Part shown: piece after piece, positions 18,538 through 28,580 of the stretch | Position numbering within the stretch: the stretch's first letter is position 1 | Layout: every line of letters starts with the position of its first letter | Assembly (NCBI RefSeq): GCF_003957745.1 | Contig: NZ_CP020373.1 | Coordinates: 3,891,501 to 3,955,500, forward strand | Length of the DNA: 64,000 bases | Direction of reading: 5' to 3' | Source: Shewanella khirikhana | GTDB taxonomy: Bacteria > Pseudomonadota > Gammaproteobacteria > Enterobacterales > Shewanellaceae | The notes under the pieces: generated by a model | The model's database searches: none | The model's input: the letters and a program-made list of their open reading frames with translations, nothing else | Told to the model about the DNA's origin: nothing | Made by a program: the position numbers and the translations under genes

Positions 18538-19050
18538 ATGCTGGTTGTCACCAACTATCCTCAGGTACCGATCGCGACGACCAACGCCGCGACCGATGCG
18601 TTGCGGGTAGAAAGCCAGCAGCGCCCACCCATAGTGCCCGCGCCCGAGTTGACCAAGGGCCATGAAGAACGGGCCTTCAATTCACAGAATGAACGTACGG
18701 CCGACGAGCCACAGGTACAGGCCAAACTGCAGCAGCGGGTTGACGAGCGCCAGCAACAACAGAACCAGCAGCAACAACAGCAGCAAAGGGAAGGTGAAAA
18801 GCAGGCCAGCCAGCCATTGCCGCTCAAGGCGCTTAAGCTGCCAGCCCGCACGCCGGGGGCGTTGAGCCGTAAAGACATCAGAGTCAGGGTAGAAGATAAG
18901 GCACCCAAACAGCCCATAGGCGCCAAAACCGCCACACCGGCAACAGGCCAGGAAGCCTCCCTGTACCGCACCATAGCCTCACATGTAGGCAGTTTCTATC
19001 GCCACACCAGCGAGCCTGCTGCCGAGGCTGGCATCGAAGCCTGGATTTAA
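18538..19050 (+). CDS. Gln-rich low-complexity protein of unknown function
   Basis: 170 residues, not recognised. There is no signal peptide or membrane segment. The centre (about residues 66-85) is almost pure glutamine encoded by mixed CAG and CAA codons, flanked by charged and proline-rich sequence. The C terminus (SLYRTIASHVGSFYRHTSE) looks helical and more conserved-like. It lies 57 bases after bioH and could be co-transcribed. Its ATG follows AAGGATGCACC. A strong hairpin follows its stop. The low complexity suggests a disordered protein, perhaps a scaffold. Confidence 0.75.
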   Translation: MLVVTNYPQVPIATTNAATDALRVESQQRPPIVPAPELTKGHEERAFNSQNERTADEPQVQAKLQQRVDERQQQQNQQQQQQQREGEKQASQPLPLKALKLPARTPGALSRKDIRVRVEDKAPKQPIGAKTATPATGQEASLYRTIASHVGSFYRHTSEPAAEAGIEAWI

Positions 19051-19054
19051 TTGA

Positions 19055-19080
19055 GTCGCGGCAACCCAAGCTGCCGCGAC
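19055..19080. terminator. Hairpin between convergent genes
   Basis: Perfect nine-base arms GTCGCGGCA/TGCCGCGAC around an eight-base loop, five bases after the Gln-rich gene and 16 bases before the end of the sulfatase gene. No T-run is present on either side, so termination is inferred from position and stem strength. Confidence 0.6.
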
Positions 19081-19096
19081 CATATTCAGTGACGTT

Positions 19097-21037
19097 CTAT
19101 TCCAGCGCAAACAAGCCCTGCTGATACGCCAGACTGCCCCACAGCGCCCACGCCAGCGCGGTTTTTTGCATGGTTTCCGGCTGCGGGAAGGGGCTCAGGC
19201 TGCCATCTTCGCGCTGATAACGGAAACCCTCAGGTGCCCGCTCAGGCTGCAGGATCACCAGATCGCGACCACGCATATAGGCAAAGTTCTTGTCGTACTG
19301 CATCAGGGCCCGTCCGGGCCAATCATCGGCAACCTGAGTCAGATCCTGCCCCAGCATAGGGTAGCGGCCCGAAATGCCCATCAGCGACAACAGGGTTGGC
19401 GCCAGGTCGATTTGACTCACCACCCGCTGATCGCGCTTAGGCGCAACCCCATCGGCAATAATGAGTCCAGGGATGCGGAACCGGTTCACCGGCACCAGGC
19501 TGGCACCACCCACGCGGCTATCGTGGTCGGCCACCACCAGAAATACCGTATCCTTCCAATAGTCTGAATCTTTGGCCAGCTTGAAGAACTCGCCAATGGC
19601 GAAATCGGCGTACTTGGCGGCGTTATTACGGGTCTGCTTGGGCTGCTCGAACAGCTCAATGCGGCCATCGGGGAATTCGAACGGGTCGTGGTTGCTGGAG
19701 CTGAACACCAGGCTGAAGAAGGGCTTACCTTGCTGATGCAGACGCTTGAACTCACTGTCGGCGCGGCGCACCAGGTCTTCATCCGACACCCCCCAACTGC
19801 CTACAAAGGCCGGGTTGTCGTAGTCGTCCTGATCCACAATACGGCCAAATCCATTGCCGAGGAAGAAGCTGCGCATATTGTCGAAGTGGCTTTCACCGCC
19901 GTAAATAAAGGAGGTGTCGTAGCCCTGGCGTCGCAGCATTTCAGCAATAGTGAAGAAACCGTTCTGGCTCTTGCCAAGTTTCACCACCGAGCGCGCTGGC
20001 GTCGGCGTGAAGCCGGTGGTGACCGCTTCGATGCCACGCACCGAGCGGGTGCCGGTGGCATAGAGATTATCGAAATACCAGCCTTCGGCCGACAAGGCAT
20101 CCAGATTCGGCGTCAGCGGTAAGCCGCCAAGGCTGCCGACAAAACGTGCCCCCAGACTTTCCTGCAGAATGATCACCAGATTGCGGGGTTTGCCTTGAAA
20201 ACTGGCCTGGTTGTCCGACAGGCTCGGCAGCTTATCCGACACAAAGCGCTCTGGACTGCGGCCGCTGTCGGCCCGCACTGCGGCAATAATTTCATCTTTT
20301 GGCAACTCGCCATACATCTTTGCGGCGTTGGCCTCTTTGCCCATCTGGCTGATGGCAAACACCAGCGAATAAGAGGAGTTCACCGTCAGTGAATTCACCA
20401 GAGGATCGTCACAAAAAGCCACCATGGCCGGGTTGAGCGGTCTGTGGCCCAGAGTCGAACGGCCACCGGCCAGGATCACCACAGCCACCAGTACCAGCAA
20501 TACCGGCCGCAGGTACCAACGGGGATAGGTCAGATTCTGGGTCAGACGGCCCGATAACTTCCAGCCGCCCCACAGAATAAGCGTTGACGCCACCAGGCCA
20601 AACAGCAGCTCAAGCGGTCTGCCGCTCCACAGCATGGACAACACTTCTTTGGGGTAAATCAGATATTCGATATAGAGTCGATTGGGGCGAATGCCATACT
20701 CTTCGATAAAGGATGGGGTAGAGAGCTCCAGAAACAGCATCAGCCACAGGCCCAGAGTCAGCCACAGTCGCAATATGGGGCGCCACACATAGCCAAGCAC
20801 ATGCTTGCCACCAAATATCACTGTGCCGAGGGCAGCGCCGCCCCACAGCCAACACAGGGTGGCAATATCCACCCGCAGCCCCTGCACCAGTAAGTGCTGC
20901 CAGCCACCGGCGGCATCAACCCGCTCGGCCTGCCACAGCCCCAGGCCAATCCGGCTTATCATTAGGGCTGCCAATGCCAACAAGGCAAAAATCCCCAATG
21001 CCCGCCACGGGCTTTGGGGTGGTTCTCTGAATCTCAT
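19097..21037 (-). CDS. LtaS-like membrane sulfatase (phosphoglycerol or phosphoethanolamine transferase type)
   Basis: 646 residues. About five membrane helices occupy the first ~200 residues, followed by an alkaline-phosphatase-superfamily catalytic domain on the periplasmic side. Seen motifs are VIILQESLGARF (metal-binding Glu), YATGTRSVRG (Thr nucleophile region) and VADHDSRVGG (metal-binding Asp-His). The family includes lipoteichoic acid synthase and, in Gram-negative bacteria, OpgB-type transferases that modify periplasmic glucans. The substrate here is unknown. The gene stands alone between tex and the Gln-rich gene. Confidence 0.88.
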   Translation of the reverse strand: MRFREPPQSPWRALGIFALLALAALMISRIGLGLWQAERVDAAGGWQHLLVQGLRVDIATLCWLWGGAALGTVIFGGKHVLGYVWRPILRLWLTLGLWLMLFLELSTPSFIEEYGIRPNRLYIEYLIYPKEVLSMLWSGRPLELLFGLVASTLILWGGWKLSGRLTQNLTYPRWYLRPVLLVLVAVVILAGGRSTLGHRPLNPAMVAFCDDPLVNSLTVNSSYSLVFAISQMGKEANAAKMYGELPKDEIIAAVRADSGRSPERFVSDKLPSLSDNQASFQGKPRNLVIILQESLGARFVGSLGGLPLTPNLDALSAEGWYFDNLYATGTRSVRGIEAVTTGFTPTPARSVVKLGKSQNGFFTIAEMLRRQGYDTSFIYGGESHFDNMRSFFLGNGFGRIVDQDDYDNPAFVGSWGVSDEDLVRRADSEFKRLHQQGKPFFSLVFSSSNHDPFEFPDGRIELFEQPKQTRNNAAKYADFAIGEFFKLAKDSDYWKDTVFLVVADHDSRVGGASLVPVNRFRIPGLIIADGVAPKRDQRVVSQIDLAPTLLSLMGISGRYPMLGQDLTQVADDWPGRALMQYDKNFAYMRGRDLVILQPERAPEGFRYQREDGSLSPFPQPETMQKTALAWALWGSLAYQQGLFALE

Positions 21038-21222
21038 TGCGTTACTCCGGCGTCCGCTCTTGTCGGCGGTCTCTCATACGTGAGTGGTATGATACTCACA
21101 GCCACCAAAAGTTCACCTGAATATCACAGAAAATTCATACCTGGGCACAAGTCGACTGCAGAATTCAACAAAAGCATCGGCAAGATTGCCGGGAGGCGGG
21201 ATTGTGACTGTCTGATTTGCAT

Positions 21223-21250
21223 AAAAAAACGCGGCAAGGGCCGCGTTTTT
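21223..21250 (-). terminator. Intrinsic terminator of tex
   Basis: Stem AAAACGCGGC/GCCGCGTTTT with a four-base loop. Read on the minus strand it is followed by a T-run, 19 bases after the tex stop. Confidence 0.92.
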
Positions 21251-21268
21251 CGGTCTGCTTGGGCAGAA

Positions 21269-23617
21269 TTATTTTTTCATTTTGGCAAAGGCATCGGCAA
21301 AAGCGTTGCCCATGGCGGCATTGATGGGTTGCGGCTTGGACGCCTTGCCCTGACCACCGGCCTGCGGCTTACCCTGAGGCTTAGCGCCCGGCTTGCCACC
21401 CTGCCCCTGACGGGCACGCGGCTGGCCGCTTGGCTGCGGCTTTTCATCCAAACGCATGGTCAGGCCAATACGCTTGCGCTCCACATCCACTTCCATCACC
21501 TTCACCTTCACCACATCACCGGCCTTCACCACAGTATGCGGGTCACTGACAAACTTGTCCGACAGCGACGAGATGTGTACCAGACCATCCTGATGCACCC
21601 CAATGTCGACAAAGGCGCCGAAATTGGTGACGTTGGTGACCACACCTTCGAGGATCATTTCCAACTTGAGGTCACGGATTTCAGTCACGCCTTCTTTGAA
21701 GTGCGCAGTCTTGAATTCACCACGGGGGTCGCGGCCCGGCTTATCCAGCTCTTTGAGGATGTCGGTCACCGTTGGCAAACCAAAGGACTCGGTCACGAAC
21801 TCCTCGGCCTTGAGGGTACGGATAAGCTCGGTATTGCCAATCAGGTTGCCAAGCGGCAACTCGCGGGTCTGGGCAATGCGCTCCACCAGCGAATAGGCTT
21901 CGGGGTGCACTGCCGAGGCATCCAGCGGATTGTCGCCTTCGCGAATACGCAAAAAGCCGGCTGCCTGCTCGAAAGCCTTGGGGCCGAGACGTGGCACTTT
22001 TAACAGCTCTTTGCGGTTCTTGAACTGGCCGTTTTCGTCGCGGTATTCCACCACGTTTTTCGCCAGAGTCTTGTTCAGACCAGACACCTGACTTAGCAGC
22101 GCCACCGAGGCCATGTTCAGATCCACACCCACGCTGTTTACGCAGTCTTCCACCACGGCTTCGAGGCTGGACGACAGCTGGCTCTGGCTCACATCGTGCT
22201 GATACTGACCAACACCGATGGACTTGGGCTCGATTTTCACCAGCTCTGCCAGTGGGTCCTGCAAACGACGGGCAATAGACACGGCGCCGCGGATGGATAC
22301 ATCCAGATCCGGAAACTCCTGCGCCGCCAGTTCAGAGGCCGAGTACACAGAAGCGCCCGCCTCGCTCACCATCACCTTGGTCAGGCCTGGATGGCTTTCT
22401 TTCACGGCGGCAATCACTTCACCGGCCAACTTGTCGGTCTCGCGGGACGCAGTGCCGTTACCCACAGCAATCAGCTCCACCTTGTGCATGTTCACCAATG
22501 TGGTGAGGGTACGCAGCGACTTATCCCACTGATTTTGCGGCTCATGCGGGAAAATAGTCGTATGAGCCACCAGCTTGCCGGTGTCGTTTACCACCGCCAC
22601 TTTCACCCCGGTACGCAATCCGGGGTCCAGCCCCATGGTGGCCTTGGAGCCCGCAGGGGCAGCCATCAGCAAGTCGTTGAGGTTTCGGGCAAATACCTTG
22701 ATGGCATCCTCTTCGGCCTGTTCACGCAGACGGGAAATAAACTCGGTTTCCATCTGCAGCGCCACCTTGATGCGCCAGGTGCCTGTGACCACGGTTTTCA
22801 GCCACTGATCCACAGCAGTGTCACCCAGTTTCAGCCCCAGATGTTCGGCAATAATCACTTCGCAGTAACTGCCGCTGCCGGGTTCGGCTTCAGGATCGGC
22901 AACCATCTCCAGGCTTAAAATACCTTCGTTGCGGCCACGCAGCATGGCCAGCGCCCGGTGCGATGGCACCTTGCCCAGCAGTTCACTGTGTTCAAAATAG
23001 TCGCGAAACTTGGCGCCTTCCTTCTCTTTGCCGGCAATCACTTTGCTTTGCAGCACCGCCACGCCCGAGAGATGTTCACGCACCTTGCGGATAAGCTCGG
23101 CGTCTTCGGCAAAGCGCTCCATCAGGATGTAGCGGGCGCCATCGAGCACGGCACGCACATCGGCAAATCCGGCTTCGGCATTGATAAAGGCGCTCGCTTC
23201 GGCATCGATATCGGCGCTGCGGTTGGCCAGCAGCAGTTCGGCCAAAGGCTCGATACCTGCTTCAATGGCAATCTGGCCCTTGGTGCGGCGCTTGGGCTTG
23301 TAAGGCAGGTACAAATCTTCAAGGCGGGTCTTGCTGTCAGCACCCAGAATGGCGGCCTTGAGTTCGGGGGTCAGCTTACCCTGGGCCTCAATGGACGACA
23401 GGATAACGTCACGGCGATCGCCAAGTTCACGCAGGTAGCCCAAACGGCTGTGCAGGGTTCTCAGCTGGGTGTCATCCAGACCACCGGTCACTTCTTTTCG
23501 ATAACGGGCCACAAAGGGCACGGTTGCGCCATCGTCCAGCAAGGCGATGGTGGCAGTCACCTGTGCCTCACGGACATTCAATTCTTCGGCGATGATCCGC
23601 GCAATATTTGATGTCAT
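21269..23617 (-). CDS. tex: Tex family S1 RNA-binding transcription accessory protein
   Basis: 782 residues from the ATG at 23617 ([17 protein letters not shown]), the usual Tex start; an ATG 36 bases upstream would add residues outside the family. Order: N-terminal helical domain, YqgF-like core ([17 protein letters not shown]), tandem helix-hairpin-helix ([18 protein letters not shown]), and C-terminal S1 domain ([17 protein letters not shown]). A Gly/Gln/Pro/Lys-rich tail ends the protein. Tex binds nucleic acids and affects transcription and toxin gene expression in other species. It is monocistronic and divergent from the YfiR-kinase gene. Confidence 0.96.
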   Translation of the reverse strand: MTSNIARIIAEELNVREAQVTATIALLDDGATVPFVARYRKEVTGGLDDTQLRTLHSRLGYLRELGDRRDVILSSIEAQGKLTPELKAAILGADSKTRLEDLYLPYKPKRRTKGQIAIEAGIEPLAELLLANRSADIDAEASAFINAEAGFADVRAVLDGARYILMERFAEDAELIRKVREHLSGVAVLQSKVIAGKEKEGAKFRDYFEHSELLGKVPSHRALAMLRGRNEGILSLEMVADPEAEPGSGSYCEVIIAEHLGLKLGDTAVDQWLKTVVTGTWRIKVALQMETEFISRLREQAEEDAIKVFARNLNDLLMAAPAGSKATMGLDPGLRTGVKVAVVNDTGKLVAHTTIFPHEPQNQWDKSLRTLTTLVNMHKVELIAVGNGTASRETDKLAGEVIAAVKESHPGLTKVMVSEAGASVYSASELAAQEFPDLDVSIRGAVSIARRLQDPLAELVKIEPKSIGVGQYQHDVSQSQLSSSLEAVVEDCVNSVGVDLNMASVALLSQVSGLNKTLAKNVVEYRDENGQFKNRKELLKVPRLGPKAFEQAAGFLRIREGDNPLDASAVHPEAYSLVERIAQTRELPLGNLIGNTELIRTLKAEEFVTESFGLPTVTDILKELDKPGRDPRGEFKTAHFKEGVTEIRDLKLEMILEGVVTNVTNFGAFVDIGVHQDGLVHISSLSDKFVSDPHTVVKAGDVVKVKVMEVDVERKRIGLTMRLDEKPQPSGQPRARQGQGGKPGAKPQGKPQAGGQGKASKPQPINAAMGNAFADAFAKMKK

Positions 23618-23804
23618 CAAGGATTCTCGTACGTCTGTGGTGTAGAAAAACACGGGAAAAAATCACAATGCCCTCAAGAGTACCACAGCCCTTGGCAGAG
23701 TTTCATGCCCGGCGATAATCAAGCGCTGTTACAGGAAAAAAACAGCCTCTCGACCTATGCTTTTATCACTTCCCCACGCTTTTATTCCAGCATTCGGAGC
23801 AAGA

Positions 23805-25703
23805 ATGACCCGAGTCGGCAAACTCCTGTATCCCATCGCCCTGTTGCTTGCAGCCGTGCTGACGCAGGCGGCGGACCTCACCCCCGAACAGGTCAAGACC
23901 GCCTATGTGTTTAACTTCCTCAAGTACATCACCTGGCCGGACGAAACCAAACGCAGTGAACTCAGGCTGTTGTACACAGGGGATGATGGCAAGTATTTGA
24001 ATGTGCTCAAATCGTTAGAGCAGCAGCAAGTCCGCGGGCTGAGATTGAAAGTGACCCAGGGCAGCAGTAACAGCGCCATCACCGCGGCCGATGTGGTGCT
24101 GGTGGATAAGGCTGGCGAGCCGAGGCTTGGGGCCATTAATGCCCTTATCAAAGACAAACCAATTTTGGTAATTGCCGACAACGCCCGTGAAAAGCAGCTG
24201 TTCGGGCTGAATTTCATTGCCAAAAGCGGCGGTAAAATCGGATTTGAAATCAACAGATACAGCCTTATTTATCAAAAGCTTGCTGTTTCAAAAGACATAG
24301 TTATCCTCGGCGGCACCGAGCTGGACATCGCCGCCATGGTCAAGGATATGGAATCCACCCTGCAGGCCAACCGCGAGCAATACGCCAAGTTGCAGGCTCA
24401 GGTGGCCGAGAAGCAGCGTCAGCTGGAGGCTCAGCAGCAACAGCAGCGTCAGCAACAAGCCAAGATTGCCGAGCTGGATGCCACCATCACAGAGCAGCGC
24501 CAACTGCAGGCCAGCCTGCAAGCCCAGCAGCAGGACATGGAAAAGCGTATGGCCGACACCCAGGCCACCTTCAGCCGCCATCAGTCACAGCTGGATGCCA
24601 AGCAGCAGGAGCTGAAAAACAAGACCGAAGACATTGCCGCGCTCTCGGCCTCCATCAATGTCAACGAAGCGCGCATTCGCGAGCAAAAACAGATACTGGC
24701 AAGCTATGAAACCGAGCTGGCGCAGAAGGAGCAAAACCTCGCCAGCCAGAGCGAAACCCTCGAAGCTCAAAGCTCCATCATCCAAACTCAAAAGTACCTG
24801 TTGTATATCTCCATCGCGCTCATTATCTCCATCAGCGTGTCCATCATGCTGATTTACCGCGGCGTGCGGATTAAAAACGGCCTGTTTCTCAAGCTGGCCC
24901 ACAAAAACACTGAGCTTGAAAAAGCCAATACCGAGATTTTGAATACCCGTGACCAGCTGATCAAAAGCGAGAAAATGGCGGCTCTTGGTGGTCTGGTTGC
25001 CGGGGTTGCCCACGAAATCAACACCCCGGTTGGGGTCGGCATCACCTCATCGACCCACATGCAGGAGCAACTGGCGCGCTTTATCAGCCGATACCGGGCC
25101 GACGATGTCAACGAAGAAGATTTGGATCTGCTACTGGACGACCTGACCCAATCCCTCGACCTGCTGGTGCGCAATCTGGATCGCGCCGCCAGACTGGTGC
25201 GCAGCTTCAAACAGGTGTCGGTGGACCAAAGCCACGAAGAAGTGCGCACCCTGCAACTGAAGGAATATATCCGCGAGGTGTGCGACAGCCTGCACCACGA
25301 GCTCAAGCGCGGCAAACATCAGGTGCACATTGAAGCCGACCCGAGCCTCAGCTTCAGCTGCGAAGCCGGTGCCATGGCGCAGGTGCTTACCAATCTGGTG
25401 ATGAACTCGCTGGTGCATGGATTCAGGGACATGAGTGACGGCCAAATCCGTTTCGAATGCTATCGCAGCGGCGATGGCATCATCATCGACTATCAGGACA
25501 GCGGCAAAGGGATAGACGACGATGCCATCTCCAAGGTGTTCGACCCCTTCTTTACCACCCGTCGCGGCGAAGGCAGCTCAGGCCTTGGGATGCACGTGTC
25601 TTTCAACATAGTCACCCAAAAATTCGGCGGCGACATTCAGTGCCTGCCCTGCGCCCATGGCGCACACTTCCGGCTGAGTTTGCCGCTGCAACCGCCCGCG
25701 TGA
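23805..25703 (+). CDS. YfiR-domain/histidine kinase fusion protein
   Basis: 632 residues from the ATG at 23805, which follows GGAG and opens a signal peptide (MTRVGKLLYPIALLLAAVLT). Residues about 25-170 form a YfiR-like domain (DUF4154; VKTAYVFNFLKYITWP, later SLIYQKLAVS). A long Gln-rich coiled coil follows (about 180-320), then one membrane helix (about 332-352). The cytoplasmic kinase has H-box AGVAHEINTPVGVG (His about 403), N-box LVMNSLVHGF, and G-boxes DSGKGIDDD and SSGLGMHV. It has no receiver of its own and no regulator gene beside it. I infer that a periplasmic YfiR signal controls the kinase. Confidence 0.9.
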   Translation: MTRVGKLLYPIALLLAAVLTQAADLTPEQVKTAYVFNFLKYITWPDETKRSELRLLYTGDDGKYLNVLKSLEQQQVRGLRLKVTQGSSNSAITAADVVLVDKAGEPRLGAINALIKDKPILVIADNAREKQLFGLNFIAKSGGKIGFEINRYSLIYQKLAVSKDIVILGGTELDIAAMVKDMESTLQANREQYAKLQAQVAEKQRQLEAQQQQQRQQQAKIAELDATITEQRQLQASLQAQQQDMEKRMADTQATFSRHQSQLDAKQQELKNKTEDIAALSASINVNEARIREQKQILASYETELAQKEQNLASQSETLEAQSSIIQTQKYLLYISIALIISISVSIMLIYRGVRIKNGLFLKLAHKNTELEKANTEILNTRDQLIKSEKMAALGGLVAGVAHEINTPVGVGITSSTHMQEQLARFISRYRADDVNEEDLDLLLDDLTQSLDLLVRNLDRAARLVRSFKQVSVDQSHEEVRTLQLKEYIREVCDSLHHELKRGKHQVHIEADPSLSFSCEAGAMAQVLTNLVMNSLVHGFRDMSDGQIRFECYRSGDGIIIDYQDSGKGIDDDAISKVFDPFFTTRRGEGSSGLGMHVSFNIVTQKFGGDIQCLPCAHGAHFRLSLPLQPPA

Positions 25704-25747
25704 TCAAGCCGACTCTCAATCAAACCAGCTCTTAATTAAATTGTTTT

Positions 25748-27805
25748 TTAGTCAAAGCGATAGCTGAGTCCAAGTTCCACGGTGCGCCCCGGCAGCGGGT
25801 TGCCCGGCTCACCATCGAAAGCGTAAAAATTGTCTCTGCCGAGCAGATTTTTAAACCGCAGATGCCAGCCAAGTGTGCGCCACTGCCCATGTAAACTGGC
25901 GTCCAGGCTGGCAATGGCACTGGCGTCGCCTTCGATATCACCATGCCAGCGGTAGCCCAGCTGCGCCCTGGCAAAGCTGAGGTCGTGGGCCACAAAGGCC
26001 AGCAGCTTAGCCTTGGGCATGTCTTTGGTGGCCGCTTCAGAACCACTGGCAGGCCACACTTGATTGACGGCACCACCAAGTTGCCAATCGGCTGCAAACC
26101 GCCACTCAAACTCGGCCTCCACGCCATAGACTTCAAACCGCTGCGCTGAGTTGGCAAAGCTGTTTTTGCTCAGCTCATCCCCCTTGTTATCGATGAATCT
26201 CAATGGCCGACCATCGAGGGCACTGTCGGTTTGATTGTAAAAGCCGCTCAGTTTCAGCATCCAGGGCGACTGACGGTACAACACATCCAGCTCGGTTGAG
26301 CTGAATGTCTCGGGCGCCAGACTGTCGCTCAGGCCCGCCAGGGCCGCTGCCGGATCGGCGGCATGGGTGCCGACATAATTGCGGGTCTCATCGTTCAGCA
26401 GGTATTCCTTCAACCCCGGCGAGCGAAAGGCCGAACTGTACAACGCCTTCAGCGTCCAGCGCTCGTTGAGCGCCTTCACCAGCGCCACCCTTGGTGACCA
26501 GTGACTGAAACTGTCTTGCAGATAAGCGCCGCTGTCGTAACGCAGCCCAGCGGTAAGATGAACATCAAAAAGCGACGGGAAAACATCGTGATACTGAAAA
26601 AATGCCCCACGATATTCCACGCTGTCAGACGCCTGCCTTTGCCACTCCGGCGCTGAGGTATCGGTTTGAGCCAGCTCCTCAAAGGGCGAGTCAGGCACAA
26701 AAAAGCCGCCCTTATCCCGGCGCCGCTCCAACGATGCGCCCATCAGTAACGAGCGCTGCGGCCCCAGCCGCCATTGCAGTTCGGCTTCCAGCAAGCGGGC
26801 GTTGGCCTCCACCAGATACTGGCTGAACAGCGGCTGATCTCCAGCCTCAATTTGCGCCCGGGTGTTGTTAATGGCCGTGCCCGCCTCGTCCGAGTCGTTA
26901 TTCACCAGCCGTACACTGGCCTGCCAGTCATCAAAAAAGGTGTTCTGCCAGCTGAGATAGGCGATGCGGGTATCCCACTGGATTTGGTTTTGTGGCACCG
27001 ACAAATCACCCACCCAGTGCTCGCCAAGGCCCGACTGGCGCTGCATATCGATATAACCCACCACAAACTGGCCCAAGTTGCCGGGGGCAAAGGCGTGGCG
27101 CACATAACCAAAGTGTGCCTGCTGATCATCATAGTAACGCTGCAGAGGCGAAAAGTCTGGCCCCACCAAGGCCTGCTCACTGCCCTTATCGAAGGCCTGA
27201 TACACCCCAAAACTGTTACCCAAGCGGCTCGATAGCCTGCCGCTGACCATGGCACGCCGCCCTGTCTCATCACCGCCATAGGTGCCATCCAGCTGCAAAC
27301 CATCAGCGCCTTCATTGTCGGAGGTCAGGCTAATCACTCCAAAAAATGCACTCTGACCATAAATCGCCGAGGCAGGCCCCCGCAGCACTTCCACCTGTTT
27401 CATCGGCAGTAATGGCAACTCGTTTTCAATCGGCGCCTTGTTGGCGCGGGCATGGTTCAGCCGTATCCCATCCAGCAGCACCAGGTGTTTGTTGTTCTCA
27501 AAACTGCCAGCCCGCTGACCACGGGTTTCCAGCACCCATTCGCCGTAAATGCTGTAGCTGCTGTAACCCGACGTCACATCCGCCAATTCGGCCAGCTGAC
27601 TCACCCCAAGGGTTTGTAATTGTTCCTGATTAAATACGCTGATATTGGCGGGAGACAGGCTCAGCGGTAAAGACACCTTGGAGGATACCGACACCTGAAT
27701 GTCGGCCAGCTGCTCTATCGACAGCTCAAAAATCGACTGTTCGGCCCATGTGGCAGCGGGCACCATGGCCGCAACGCAACACAGAGCCAACTTGGATGGC
27801 TTCAT
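25748..27805 (-). CDS. TonB-dependent outer-membrane receptor
   Basis: 685 residues from the ATG at 27805, which begins a signal peptide (MKPSKLALCCVAAMVPAATWAE). The plug domain is recognised by ISVFNQEQLQTLGVSQLAEL, LLDGIRLNH, and VEVLRGPASAIYGQSA. The beta-barrel follows and ends with a C-terminal aromatic strand (VELGLSYRFD). The closest pattern is the vitamin B12/colicin I receptor-like group, but the ligand is unknown. A perfect inverted repeat lies 23 bases upstream of the start. It is convergent with the YfiR-kinase gene. Confidence 0.93.
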   Translation of the reverse strand: MKPSKLALCCVAAMVPAATWAEQSIFELSIEQLADIQVSVSSKVSLPLSLSPANISVFNQEQLQTLGVSQLAELADVTSGYSSYSIYGEWVLETRGQRAGSFENNKHLVLLDGIRLNHARANKAPIENELPLLPMKQVEVLRGPASAIYGQSAFFGVISLTSDNEGADGLQLDGTYGGDETGRRAMVSGRLSSRLGNSFGVYQAFDKGSEQALVGPDFSPLQRYYDDQQAHFGYVRHAFAPGNLGQFVVGYIDMQRQSGLGEHWVGDLSVPQNQIQWDTRIAYLSWQNTFFDDWQASVRLVNNDSDEAGTAINNTRAQIEAGDQPLFSQYLVEANARLLEAELQWRLGPQRSLLMGASLERRRDKGGFFVPDSPFEELAQTDTSAPEWQRQASDSVEYRGAFFQYHDVFPSLFDVHLTAGLRYDSGAYLQDSFSHWSPRVALVKALNERWTLKALYSSAFRSPGLKEYLLNDETRNYVGTHAADPAAALAGLSDSLAPETFSSTELDVLYRQSPWMLKLSGFYNQTDSALDGRPLRFIDNKGDELSKNSFANSAQRFEVYGVEAEFEWRFAADWQLGGAVNQVWPASGSEAATKDMPKAKLLAFVAHDLSFARAQLGYRWHGDIEGDASAIASLDASLHGQWRTLGWHLRFKNLLGRDNFYAFDGEPGNPLPGRTVELGLSYRFD

Positions 27806-27828
27806 AGCTTCACCCCGGTAAACAAAGG

Positions 27829-27848
27829 CAAAATCACCCCTGATTTTG
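27829..27848 (-). promoter_or_regulatory. Perfect inverted repeat upstream of the TonB-dependent receptor
   Basis: Eight-base arms CAAAATCA and TGATTTTG separated by CCCC, 23 bases before the receptor start codon. The position suggests a repressor operator or a leader hairpin. It does not match a Fur box as I know it. Confidence 0.55.
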
Positions 27849-27907
27849 AGTATAGAAGCCACTGGAACGGCCAGCATGCCACCGCGCTAAGATTCAAAAT
27901 GCACAGC

Positions 27908-27932
27908 TAAAAAAAGCGGCCGAAGCCGCTTG
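27908..27932 (-). terminator. Intrinsic terminator of greB
   Basis: Stem AGCGGC/GCCGCT with a four-base loop. On the minus strand it is followed by a run of seven T; it lies about 18 bases after the greB stop. Confidence 0.9.
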
Positions 27933-27949
27933 ATTTTTTGCCTGTCTGG

Positions 27950-28444
27950 CTAGTCTTCTGCCTCGAAGGGCTGGTAGCGGATGACGTTGATGTACCACTC
28001 TTTGCGGCCGGAGGGGGTTTGTACCGAGACTTCGTCATCCACCTGCTTGCCAATCAGGGCGCGGGCCATGGGCGAGTCTATGGTGATGTAGCCTTTTTGG
28101 GTGTCGATTTCATCTTTACCCACAATACGATAACGCACGATTTTGCCTTCATCGTTTTCCAGCTCGACCCAGGCGCCGAAGAACACCTTGCCCTCCTGCT
28201 GGGGGGAGTAGTCGACGATTTTCAGCACTTCGAGACGCTTGATAAGGTAGCGCACCCGGCTGTCGATTTGCCTGAGCAGCCGCTTATTGTAGGTGTAATC
28301 GGCGTTTTCTGAGCGATCGCCCTGGGCCGCGGCTTCCTGCACCTTGAGGGTGATTTCGGGGCGGTATTCCTTCCAGAGGTATTTGAGCTCCTTATCGAGC
28401 GCTTCCCAGCCTTTGCGGGTGATGAGGTGGGCTTTTTCAGTCAT
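27950..28444 (-). CDS. greB: Transcription elongation factor GreB
   Basis: 164 residues from the ATG at 28444 (MTEKAHLITRKGWEAL). The N-terminal coiled coil with acidic tip is seen in AAAQGDRSENADYTYNKRLL, and the C-terminal FKBP-like domain in YITIDSPMARALIGKQVDDE. GreB stimulates the RNA-cleavage activity of stalled RNA polymerase. The YITIDSP segment and the RLLRQIDSRVRYLIKRLE helix favour GreB over GreA. The greB and ompR-envZ loci are neighbours in several gammaproteobacteria. Confidence 0.96.
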   Translation of the reverse strand: MTEKAHLITRKGWEALDKELKYLWKEYRPEITLKVQEAAAQGDRSENADYTYNKRLLRQIDSRVRYLIKRLEVLKIVDYSPQQEGKVFFGAWVELENDEGKIVRYRIVGKDEIDTQKGYITIDSPMARALIGKQVDDEVSVQTPSGRKEWYINVIRYQPFEAED

Positions 28445-28580
28445 GGGTAGTAAACGGCCTGTGATAAATGCAGCAACTGCCCACAGGTTTCCAGAAGCCC
28501 GCGCCGCTTGCAAGCGCCAAGACAATCCAAAGTCAGTGAACGCATTGATTTTAGTCGCTATGGCAGTGAATGGTCGCCGA

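Noticed and set aside
21014..22003. 329-codon plus-strand frame through the tex terminator and 3' end
   Set aside because: It crosses the tex terminator and lies opposite the S1 domain. The protein is His/Leu/Gly-rich without a domain.
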